Shown here in pieces: positions 1 through 6,633 of a DNA stretch of 64,000 bases; the first letter of the stretch is position 1; each line of letters begins with the position of its first letter. Position numbers and translations under genes: made by a program. Location of the stretch: contig NZ_CP031946.1 in the NCBI RefSeq assembly GCF_003443535.1, positions 2,418,001 to 2,482,000 on the forward strand, read 5' to 3'. The notes under the pieces are model-generated. The model worked only from the letters and a program-made list of their open reading frames with translations, searched no databases and was not told the DNA's origin. The DNA is from Ruegeria sp. AD91A (GTDB taxonomy: Bacteria; Pseudomonadota; Alphaproteobacteria; Rhodobacterales; Rhodobacteraceae).

Positions 1-305
1 CTTTGGTACCAATCGTCCAAAGCGATCTCGTCAATCGTGCCGCCCGGTGCAAAAATCCCGGCGTTGTTGAACAGAACATCCAGCCGCCCCGTGCGGTCCA
101 CGAAGGACCGGAAAGCCCGTTCGACCGCATCCGGGTCGGTCACATCCGCAGGCAGAACAACAACCGCCTGATGCTCCTTTGCCAGAGTTTCCAGCTTTTC
201 CTTGCCGCGGGCCAAAAGCCCAACCGTCCACCCTTCGGACAAGAACAGCTGGGCTGTTGCACGGCCAATACCTGAACTGGCACCCGTTACGATGATGGAT
301 TTCAT
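1..305 (-). CDS. Short-chain dehydrogenase/reductase, 5' part only (runs off the left edge)
   Basis: About 101 N-terminal residues of an NAD(P)-dependent oxidoreductase of the SDR superfamily are present; the rest lies outside the window. The cofactor motif TGASSGIG is at residues 7-14, an acidic D54 sits in the ADVTD segment, and the structural motif NNAG is at 80-83, all at classical SDR positions. The catalytic Ser-Tyr-Lys would lie beyond the edge, so the substrate cannot be judged. The ATG at 303-305 overlaps the TGA stop of the upstream helicase gene in an ATGA, which supports this start and co-translation. Confidence 0.85.
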   Translation of the reverse strand, partial: MKSIIVTGASSGIGRATAQLFLSEGWTVGLLARGKEKLETLAKEHQAVVVLPADVTDPDAVERAFRSFVDRTGRLDVLFNNAGIFAPGGTIDEIALDDWYQ

Positions 306-1834
306 GTCTCTTCCACTTCCAATGTCAGCGAAGCGGCCGGGATCGCCCGCAAATCGTCCACACGCAGGGGGTGCGTAGGTTTTGACAGGCGATTGCGCAC
401 CACCCAGATCAAACGTTCCTGCGCGCGCGTGATCGCGACATATGCCAAACGTTTCCACAATGGCTGACCGGCCTCGGTCCGGCCCATGCGAGCGGCGGCA
501 TAGAGATCCGGAGCGAACACCTGAACCGTATCCCATTGGGACCCTTGCGCCTTGTGGATCGTAACGGCCGCCCCGTGCAAAAAAGTCGCCCCCATGCGGG
601 CAGCGTAGGGAATAAAAGGCTCTTCCTCGTCGGGTTTTTCGATCTGAACGATCGAGGCGGCACTGACCTGAGGGTCTTCGGCCCCAATCACATGCAGGCG
701 TGAAAAACCCGGTTTCCGACCGGGCCCGAGATATACGACCTGGGCCCCTTTGATCAGCCCGCGCGCCTCAAGATCCAGCCGTTTCTTGCGATGTTTCATG
801 GGCAACTCAATCCCATCACAAATGAGCGGTTCACCGGCCAGCAGTTCCGTATCCGGCGCACCGTAAACTTGCCTGAAAGCCTGTATCAACCGAATGCGAG
901 TGGCGTTGCGCCAGACAAGAACCGGGCTTCGAGCCATCAAATCCACTTCAACCCGCTGGCCCCAGACAACCCGGTCATCCCGACGAGCGGATTCTTCTAC
1001 CAGTCGTTCGAAACCCTCGAAGCCCATTGCCGGATCGGCCAGCGCATGCGCAAGATCCAGAATTGGATTGTCCGCATCCTGGCGGTGCACCCGCTGGAGT
1101 GTCAGCTTCCTGGGCTCGGGCAAAGCCTCGAACACCATGCTACCGGACTGATTAACCGGAGCCAGCTGAGCCGGATCCCCAAACAACAGAAGGGTCGGGA
1201 AAATCTCCTTGAGATCGTCGAACTGACGGTCATCCAGCATCGACGCCTCATCGACCAACCCGATATCCAGCGGCTCATCACGGCGCTTCCACCCTGTGAT
1301 GAAATCCGATCCCCGCAATCCAGCGGCGGCCAACGCCCCGGGGATCGATTTGTTGTTTTGATAAAAAGCAGCCGCACGATCCAAGGCTTCATCTGTCAAA
1401 CCTTCGATATTGGGGCGTTCGTCATTGCCGGCCAACCATTCGGCAATACGCTCGTATTCCGGATCATAGACCGGCGTGTACAATATGCGGTGAATCGTGG
1501 TCGCAGGCACGCCGCGCAATCGCAGAACGCTTGCAGCCTTGTTCGTCGGCGCCAGGATGGCAAGGCTGCGCTTGTCTTTCGATTTGCGGCTTTCATAATC
1601 GCCGGACACGATCTGAACACCCGTCTCTGCCAGTGCCTTGTACAGCTCGGCCAACAGCAGCGTTTTGCCCGAACCTGCTTTGCCGATTACGGCCATCACA
1701 CCGGATTTTCCTGTGCCCGGCAGTTTCAGAAGGGCATCATCTTCCAGATCAACACCTGCCGATCGCAGCATCTCGGCGATGCTGTCAAACGCGGCGGCCT
1801 GATCTTCGGAGAAAGTCACATTCGGCAAAGACAT
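302..1834 (-). CDS. ATP-dependent RecD-like DNA helicase
   Basis: A 510-residue superfamily 1 helicase of the RecD/UvrD-like ATPase type. Walker A GKAGSGKT is at residues 51-58, the motif Ia-like APTNKAA at 95-101, Walker B DEAS at 195-198, the Q/GDP-loop GDPAQLAPV at 219-227, motif V IHKAQG near 426-431 and motif VI AITRAQERL near 467-475. The family unwinds duplex DNA 5'-3' or acts in phage- and recombination-related exonucleases; which applies here is not clear. It lacks the long N-terminal extension of RecD2 proteins. It starts directly behind an 11-bp hairpin (1835-1858) that may limit translation, and its stop overlaps the SDR start. It lies downstream of luxI on the same strand, but no functional link is evident. 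Confidence 0.85.
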   Translation of the reverse strand: MSLPNVTFSEDQAAAFDSIAEMLRSAGVDLEDDALLKLPGTGKSGVMAVIGKAGSGKTLLLAELYKALAETGVQIVSGDYESRKSKDKRSLAILAPTNKAASVLRLRGVPATTIHRILYTPVYDPEYERIAEWLAGNDERPNIEGLTDEALDRAAAFYQNNKSIPGALAAAGLRGSDFITGWKRRDEPLDIGLVDEASMLDDRQFDDLKEIFPTLLLFGDPAQLAPVNQSGSMVFEALPEPRKLTLQRVHRQDADNPILDLAHALADPAMGFEGFERLVEESARRDDRVVWGQRVEVDLMARSPVLVWRNATRIRLIQAFRQVYGAPDTELLAGEPLICDGIELPMKHRKKRLDLEARGLIKGAQVVYLGPGRKPGFSRLHVIGAEDPQVSAASIVQIEKPDEEEPFIPYAARMGATFLHGAAVTIHKAQGSQWDTVQVFAPDLYAAARMGRTEAGQPLWKRLAYVAITRAQERLIWVVRNRLSKPTHPLRVDDLRAIPAASLTLEVEET

Positions 1835-1859
1835 GGCGCGACCCTACAGGGCCGCGCCA
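1834..1859 (-). promoter_or_regulatory. Hairpin abutting the helicase start codon
   Basis: On the minus strand GGCGCG-G-CCCT, a 2-nt gap and AGGG-T-CGCGCC form an 11-bp inverted repeat with one G-T pair, ending right at the ATG (1832-1834). The only SD-like stretch, GTAGGG, lies in the 3' arm. It could terminate luxI transcription or sequester the ribosome binding site. No T-run follows. Confidence 0.45.
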
Positions 1860-1894
1860 GCCATCACCAGATGTGGATTGGCGTTTTCCGGCAC

Positions 1895-2533
1895 TTAAGC
1901 GGACAGGGCGAACCGGTGCTGTTTCCTGGGGCCAAATGCGGTCCTGAACCACATCCGCGACAGGTCGCGCGGGATGCCCGCACGCTCGGCCACTCGGTTG
2001 CAGTCGCCCGCTGAATAGGGCCACAAGCCGACTGAAATCTGATCGCGCCCGCTGCCCTGGGTTCCCAGAACCTCTGGCGACGACCCGATCAGGCGATAGA
2101 TTCTGATCATGCGGGCATCGAATACGCCAGCAATATGAGTCAGGCCGAAGCCTTCCATCATTTCGCCTCCGCTCAGCATGATGGCGCCGGCAGTATGCGG
2201 GCTGGCTGTTCGCGACAGGCAGAACCGGGTCACCTCCCAGATCAGAGGGTTGCAAAACGGCTTGCCGCCATTCAGATGGCCAAAAACCTCATTGATCATG
2301 ACCCGACCTGTTGTGGGCAATACCCGCATCGACCCTCCGTGGCTGCCATCCGGCTCTTCCCAGATGACATAAAGCGGATTGAGATCATCGTATTCGTCCC
2401 GCTCTTCCCCTTTCTCGTTGACGTGGACATCCCACCCCAACCGGGTCTTGAACTGATCCGCGCGATCTTTGAACATCCCCTCTGCCAGAATCGGAAATCT
2501 GTGTAACTCATCGGCGTATAGATAACGCAACAT
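1895..2533 (-). CDS. luxI: Acyl-homoserine-lactone synthase, LuxI family
   Basis: A 212-residue autoinducer synthase that makes N-acyl-homoserine lactone from S-adenosylmethionine and an acyl carrier. The invariant LuxI-family residues are at almost canonical numbers: R24, F28, W34, an E-R-D-E-Y-D acidic cluster at 44-49, R70, F84, E100 and R103. The ATG at 2531-2533 is preceded by AAGGGGA at good distance. It lies 83 bp downstream of luxR on the same strand, the usual roseobacter luxR-luxI order, so the pair probably forms one quorum-sensing circuit with a possible lux-type palindrome in the gap. Acyl chain length cannot be predicted. Homologues in roseobacters are named SilI, SsaI, PgaI and so on; I do not assign one. 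Confidence 0.93.
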   Translation of the reverse strand: MLRYLYADELHRFPILAEGMFKDRADQFKTRLGWDVHVNEKGEERDEYDDLNPLYVIWEEPDGSHGGSMRVLPTTGRVMINEVFGHLNGGKPFCNPLIWEVTRFCLSRTASPHTAGAIMLSGGEMMEGFGLTHIAGVFDARMIRIYRLIGSSPEVLGTQGSGRDQISVGLWPYSAGDCNRVAERAGIPRDLSRMWFRTAFGPRKQHRFALSA

Positions 2534-2551
2534 GACTTGTTCCCCTTGTCG

Positions 2552-2563
2552 TCCTGTGCAGGA
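2552..2563. promoter_or_regulatory. Possible lux-type operator upstream of luxI
   Basis: TCCTG-TG-CAGGA is a perfect 5-bp inverted repeat 19-30 bp upstream of the luxI ATG, in the only gap between luxR and luxI. LuxR-type proteins bind CTG/CAG dyads, but this dyad is shorter than the usual 18-20 bp lux box, so the assignment is tentative. Confidence 0.35.
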
Positions 2564-2616
2564 ACGAAGGGAGTACAGAGTCGTGGTTAATTTTGCGTTT
2601 GGAGGCCGTTCAGCCC

Positions 2617-3336
2617 TTAAACCACTATTAATCCTCGGCTTAGTGCCGTGGCGATTGCGTGGGTTGTGTTATGAGCGCCTAGTTTCGACCGCGCACTTTC
2701 AATGTAAACGCGTAACGTGTGTTCGGAAATCGTCAGGGAATGGGCCACTTGGGCCCGGCTGTACCCCAACGCCAAAAGTGTGATCGCGTCTATTTCCCTT
2801 GGTGACAAGCTGCGTGGGCAGTCCGGTTGCCTGTCTTTTTCAAACTCCAGCGCCTTGCGATTTATGTAATGCGCAACAAGAATCAAATCACGCCCGTAAG
2901 TCGAGATAAAGCTTTTCCAGGTTGGATCATCACAACTGTGGTTGACCGTAAACAGGGCGAACTGACCATTTGGGCCCCGAATTGGGATGGAATACCCCTG
3001 ATTCCCAACGCCATGGTTTTGCGCATCCAGAAGGAAGGATTTTGCCACTTTGCTGGACCAATCCAGCGACTTCCAGTCAACCGGGTGAAATCGCTGGAAA
3101 CACCCCAAGATGACGGGGTCGATGCGGTGATAGTTTTTTTCTCTGTAGCGCTCATCCCAGGCGTCTGAATAGGTGGTGTAGCCGTATTGATCTCCGGCAC
3201 CGTCAACCCAGTGATACGTCAGGTGCTCGACCTTCAATGCGTCCCGCAGACGCTCAGCTACTGCGCTGAGTTCTTCAAGCGTGTTGGTGTTTTCCAAATC
3301 CTGCAGGATCTGACTCAAATCGACCTTTGTTGCCAT
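2617..3336 (-). CDS. luxR: LuxR-family autoinducer-responsive transcriptional regulator
   Basis: A 239-residue LuxR regulator with an N-terminal autoinducer-binding domain (about 20-160) and a C-terminal GerE helix-turn-helix (about 175-235, SLSPREIDAITLLALGYS followed by a recognition helix). Ligand-pocket residues W60, Y64, D73-P74 and W88 correspond to the conserved W57, Y61, D70-P71 and W85 of TraR/LuxR. It is therefore likely an AHL receptor and not a ligand-free solo, and it sits immediately upstream of luxI. The start ATG (3334-3336) lies inside a small upstream ORF that ends 60 nt downstream of it, and the SD is weak (GAACGAGG far upstream), so translation may be coupled to that ORF. 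Confidence 0.92.
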   Translation of the reverse strand: MATKVDLSQILQDLENTNTLEELSAVAERLRDALKVEHLTYHWVDGAGDQYGYTTYSDAWDERYREKNYHRIDPVILGCFQRFHPVDWKSLDWSSKVAKSFLLDAQNHGVGNQGYSIPIRGPNGQFALFTVNHSCDDPTWKSFISTYGRDLILVAHYINRKALEFEKDRQPDCPRSLSPREIDAITLLALGYSRAQVAHSLTISEHTLRVYIESARSKLGAHNTTHAIATALSRGLIVV

Positions 3337-3493
3337 CCGCGGGCGCCCGTGCCTCGTTCTTCAAGGACGCAATCTCGGCCGCCGCGATCAGTCTTGTGTC
3401 ATCAAGCTGCTCTGCAAGCGCGCTCAACCCATTCGCAACGGCGAAAGCATTGAGGTCCGACAATACGTCCAATATCCACTCATTTTGCGCCAT
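3275..3493 (-). CDS. Small ORF upstream of and overlapping luxR
   Basis: A 72-codon reading frame whose N-terminal half (MAQNEWILDVLSDLNAFA, then a helix containing LAEQLDDTRLIAAAEIAS) looks like a genuine small helical protein. From memory, similar short sequences occur in many Rhodobacterales genomes. An AGAGAG Shine-Dalgarno lies 5 nt before its ATG, better than that of luxR. The last about 62 nt overlap luxR in another frame, and the C-terminal part after residue 45 looks like coding shadow. The peptide may couple translation to luxR or act on its own; no function is known to me. Confidence 0.6.
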   Translation of the reverse strand: MAQNEWILDVLSDLNAFAVANGLSALAEQLDDTRLIAAAEIASLKNEARAPADGNKGRFESDPAGFGKHQHA

Positions 3494-3643
3494 CAGGGTC
3501 TCTCTGAAACAGTTAACGAAGGGTTAACACAACCATAACATGTATGATCTTTTTTGGCCTATTCACCGGTTTCTACTCCCCAAAAATAGCGATGGAAAAA
3601 AACACAAGCATTTGAAAGTTCATCAAAGGGCTCAACAACGCAA

Positions 3644-3685
3644 AACACCCGCGAACCGAAAAGGCGATTCGCGGGTGTTTTTTGT
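3644..3685. terminator. Bidirectional terminator between ccrA and the luxR-side genes
   Basis: AACACCCGCGAA (3644-3655) pairs with TTCGCGGGTGTT (3668-3679) around a 12-nt loop. T-runs flank both sides, six T on the plus strand and four on the minus strand. It lies 19 bp beyond the ccrA stop, so it probably ends ccrA transcription. Confidence 0.8.
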
Positions 3686-3704
3686 CTACAACCCTTACGG
3701 GCGA

Positions 3705-4988
3705 TCACCCTGCGTCCAGGACTTCCTCGAGAGTGCGCAGACCGGTGCGGGGCGCCTGCACGAGAACGGACATGTTGCCCGGCTTGTGCTCGTTCCGAAG
3801 CATTTTCATGTGCGCCTCCGGCAGGTCGTTCCATGCGAACACCTCGGACATGCAGGGGTCCAGACGACGTTCTACCATCAGCTTGTTCGCAGCTGCCGCC
3901 TGTTTCAGGTGGGCAAAGTGTGAGCCCTGCAAACGCTTCTGGTGCATCCACATGTAGCGTACGTCAAACGTGCAGTTGAAACCTGAGGTGCCGGCGCAAA
4001 TCACGACCATACCGCCTTTTTTGACCACGAAGGTCGACACAGGGAAAGTGCTTTCGCCTGGGTGCTCGAACACCATATCAACATTGTTGCCCTTGCCGGT
4101 TATGTCCCAGATCGCCTTGCCGAACTTGCGGGCCTCTTTGAACCACTCGGCGTATTCCGGCGTATTGACTGTGGGCAGCTGACCCCAGCAGTTGAAGTCC
4201 CGTCGGTTCAGAACACCCTTGGCCCCCAGACCCATAACAAAATCACGTTTGCTTTCGTCCGAGATCACTCCGATCGCATTCGCGCCTGCGGTATTGATCA
4301 ACTGAATCGCATAAGAGCCCAAGCCACCCGACGCGCCCCAGACCAGGACGTTCTGACCCGGTTTCAGATCGTGCGGCTCGTGGCCAAACAGCATCCGGTA
4401 CGCGGTTGCCAGCGTCAGGGTGTAGCACGCCGCTTCTTCCCATGTCAGATGCTTGGGGCGCGGCATAAGCTGCTGTGCCTGCACGCGGGTGAACTGGCTG
4501 AAAGAGCCATCAGGTGTTTCATAACCCCAAATCCGCTGGCTGGGCGAATACATCGGATCGCCGCCGTTGCATTCCTCATCGTCGCCATCGTCCTGGTTGC
4601 AGTGGATCACGACCTCATCGCCGACTTTCCAGCGCTTTACCTTGTCACCAACGGCCCAAACGATGCCCGACGCATCCGAACCGGCAATGTGGTAAGGTGC
4701 CTTGTGACCATCAAACGGGCTGATCGGCTGCCCCAGAGCAGCCCAGACGCCGTTATAGTTGACCCCAGCGGCCATAACCAGAACCAGAACTTCGGTGCTG
4801 TCCAAGGCCGGAACATCGACAACTTCCTGCTGCATGGCCGTGTTCGGCTCGCCATGACGTTCCTTACGGATGGCCCAAGCATACATTTGCTTTGGGACAT
4901 ATCCCATGGGTGGGATTTCACCCATTTCATACAAATCTTTTTCGGGTGCCTCGTACGACGCGATACCACTTTCGGTGTCCAAAGCCAT
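3705..4988 (-). CDS. ccrA: Crotonyl-CoA carboxylase/reductase
   Basis: A 427-residue MDR-superfamily enzyme, the key step of the ethylmalonyl-CoA pathway: NADPH-dependent reductive carboxylation of crotonyl-CoA to (2S)-ethylmalonyl-CoA. The N-terminal PPMGYVPKQMYAWAIRKERHG stretch, the GVNYNGVWAALG segment (75-86) and the acidic CNQDDGDDEECNGGDPM insert (130-146) are hallmarks of Ccr. The NADPH-binding motif GASGGLG is at 218-224. Length equals the family norm. An AGGAGG lies 8 nt before the ATG. It is monocistronic, with a terminator downstream and a palindrome 75 bp upstream shared with ecm. The near neighbourhood (ecm, mch, mcl2) confirms the pathway assignment. Confidence 0.97.
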   Translation of the reverse strand: MALDTESGIASYEAPEKDLYEMGEIPPMGYVPKQMYAWAIRKERHGEPNTAMQQEVVDVPALDSTEVLVLVMAAGVNYNGVWAALGQPISPFDGHKAPYHIAGSDASGIVWAVGDKVKRWKVGDEVVIHCNQDDGDDEECNGGDPMYSPSQRIWGYETPDGSFSQFTRVQAQQLMPRPKHLTWEEAACYTLTLATAYRMLFGHEPHDLKPGQNVLVWGASGGLGSYAIQLINTAGANAIGVISDESKRDFVMGLGAKGVLNRRDFNCWGQLPTVNTPEYAEWFKEARKFGKAIWDITGKGNNVDMVFEHPGESTFPVSTFVVKKGGMVVICAGTSGFNCTFDVRYMWMHQKRLQGSHFAHLKQAAAANKLMVERRLDPCMSEVFAWNDLPEAHMKMLRNEHKPGNMSVLVQAPRTGLRTLEEVLDAG

Positions 4989-5059
4989 GCTGGCCTCCTC
5001 TTTTCAGTACCTTTGCCGCGACGCAGAATCGCGCGCTTCACAGAATGAAATATTGGCCG

Positions 5060-5075
5060 TTGCGAAATATTGCAA
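5060..5075. promoter_or_regulatory. TTGC-N8-GCAA palindrome upstream of ccrA
   Basis: TTGCGAAATATTGCAA, extended to GTTGC-N8-GCAAC at 5059-5076. It lies 72-87 bp upstream of the ccrA ATG. The string GAAATATTG occurs here (5064-5072) and again 17 bp away (5047-5055). The same TTGC-N8-GCAA frame occurs upstream of ecm. It is a candidate operator for a regulator of the ethylmalonyl-CoA pathway. Confidence 0.5.
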
Positions 5076-5124
5076 CTGTTTTTGGTTCCACTTTGAAATT
5101 TTATGACCCAGCGGTTGCAGAAAA

Positions 5125-6489
5125 TTATTTCGCGGATGCAGAAATATCGCTCCCCGAACCAGCTGGAACGGATGCTGCATAATAGTCCAGAAGATCGCTT
5201 CGCTGACCTGATACCGTCAGCATGTTCCCCTGTCGGCTCAGAATCCGGCGTTCAACCAATTGATCCAAAGCACTTGATATGGCCTGCGAATTGTCCACTG
5301 TCTGCGGGTCATCGCGTTCCATCATCTGTTGGATACGTGACAGCACGTCTTCTTCGGGCATTGGCCCGTTGTCGCGCACCAGCAAACAGGCCGCTGGTGC
5401 CGGCACCAGCGGAATAGCATGCTGGATACGCTGCATCAGCGCCCGAGCCAAATCAGTCATCATGTCGTCGCTGCCCTCAGCCCGGAAGTCCTTCAGAGAG
5501 ATCGGCCTCCCGTACCGGACGGACGCCAGACCGAACCGCTTGTATCGGCCGATCAACCGACGCCAAAACTGTTTCAATATCCAGCGCGTGATGACGCCGA
5601 TCCGCGCGCGAAATCGCCGCTCTGTGCCAAGCGCCGCCCGGGTCAGGATAGTGTCTTCCAACACACGGTCGTAATTCAGTGCCACCGGAACAAACACTAC
5701 ATCACGTCCCTGTGGCGCTGCTCCATCCATAATATATTTGAGCAGCCCAAGCTTTGGGCGGGCAATGGCCCCGGTCAGGCTCAGACCGCCTTCTGGAAAC
5801 ATGGCTTGGGTCACGCCGGCCTCGGTTGCGTGGCGCACATAAGTGGACAGAACCTGACGATAGAGCTCGTTGCCGGACTTGCGCCGGATGAAGTAAGCCC
5901 CCATCGCCCGAATCAATCGGCTCAGCGGCCAGACCCGCGCCCACTCTCCTACTGCATAGGACAAAGCAGAGTGATGGGCGGCAAGATACGTGACCAATAC
6001 GTAATCCATGTTGCTCCGGTGGTTCATGACAAAGACAATGGTTGCTTCAGGGTCGATGGTCTTGACGTTTTCTTCGTCTTGATTGCTAAGCCGCACCTCG
6101 TAGAATGTGTTGCTCAGCAGCCGGGCCAGTCGAATCGCAAAGCTGAAATAGGCGAAGGCCGAAAAGGATGGCACGATCTCACGGGCATAGCGGCGCGCCT
6201 GCTCCGAGGCGACAGCCTCGGGCATACCAGTTTCGCGGGCATGTTGCTGAACCGCCTGACCGACCTGCGGATCATAAATCAATCGCTGAATCATGTCATG
6301 TCGACGCGCCAGCTTGAAGGGCTGGATCGGGCGTTGAAGGCGCTGGTTCAGACGTGCCACCGCGCGCTCCAGCCTCCGGCGGAAAAACCAGCGGACAGAC
6401 GGGAACAGGAAATGCGATGCGAAAGTGACCATGGCAAAGACCACGATCAGCACGAAAAGCCAAAGCGGAAGTTCCACGGTTTGCGTCAT
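5125..6489 (-). CDS. PlsB-type glycerol-3-phosphate acyltransferase
   Basis: About 454 residues. A hydrophobic N-terminal segment (about residues 9-28) anchors it to the inner membrane. The acyltransferase block I NHRSNMD (H157, D162) and block III FPEGG (230-234) are present, which identify the PlsB/PlsC superfamily. Size and the LARLLSNTFYEVRL region fit PlsB-like enzymes that acylate glycerol-3-phosphate as the first step of phospholipid synthesis. I chose the ATG at 6487-6489, directly before the hydrophobic segment; a TTG 60 nt upstream would prefix an unlikely Cys/Trp-rich stretch. The gene is divergent from ecm. A separate plsC lies at 35.9 kb. Acyl donor and substrate are not proven. 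Confidence 0.85.
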   Translation of the reverse strand: MTQTVELPLWLFVLIVVFAMVTFASHFLFPSVRWFFRRRLERAVARLNQRLQRPIQPFKLARRHDMIQRLIYDPQVGQAVQQHARETGMPEAVASEQARRYAREIVPSFSAFAYFSFAIRLARLLSNTFYEVRLSNQDEENVKTIDPEATIVFVMNHRSNMDYVLVTYLAAHHSALSYAVGEWARVWPLSRLIRAMGAYFIRRKSGNELYRQVLSTYVRHATEAGVTQAMFPEGGLSLTGAIARPKLGLLKYIMDGAAPQGRDVVFVPVALNYDRVLEDTILTRAALGTERRFRARIGVITRWILKQFWRRLIGRYKRFGLASVRYGRPISLKDFRAEGSDDMMTDLARALMQRIQHAIPLVPAPAACLLVRDNGPMPEEDVLSRIQQMMERDDPQTVDNSQAISSALDQLVERRILSRQGNMLTVSGQRSDLLDYYAASVPAGSGSDISASAK

Positions 6490-6533
6490 GGCTGCACATT
6501 GCCACCAATCACACTGACCCACAATCTGAACAA

Positions 6534-6549
6534 TTGCGACATGCCGCAA
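6534..6549. promoter_or_regulatory. TTGC-N8-GCAA palindrome upstream of ecm
   Basis: TTGCGACATGCCGCAA is a 16-bp near-perfect palindrome (one mismatched pair) in the divergent region between the acyltransferase gene and ecm, 85-100 bp upstream of the ecm start. It shares TTGCGA-AT and the terminal GCAA with the ccrA site at 5060-5075. Confidence 0.5.
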
Positions 6550-6633
6550 CGCAGCGAATTGACATATCCCGAAAATTGCGCTTTAGAACCTCAAGACGTA
6601 ATTTTATTGCCCACTGAAACGCGAGGCCCCGCA

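Noticed and set aside
4062..5048. Long frame antisense to ccrA
   Set aside because: It is a codon shadow of ccrA; no SD and no protein-like motif.
5419..6633. Long in-frame extension upstream of ecm
   Set aside because: It is antisense to the acyltransferase gene, has no SD at its start, and the residues do not resemble mutases; the ATG at 6634 with GCGAGG fits the family.
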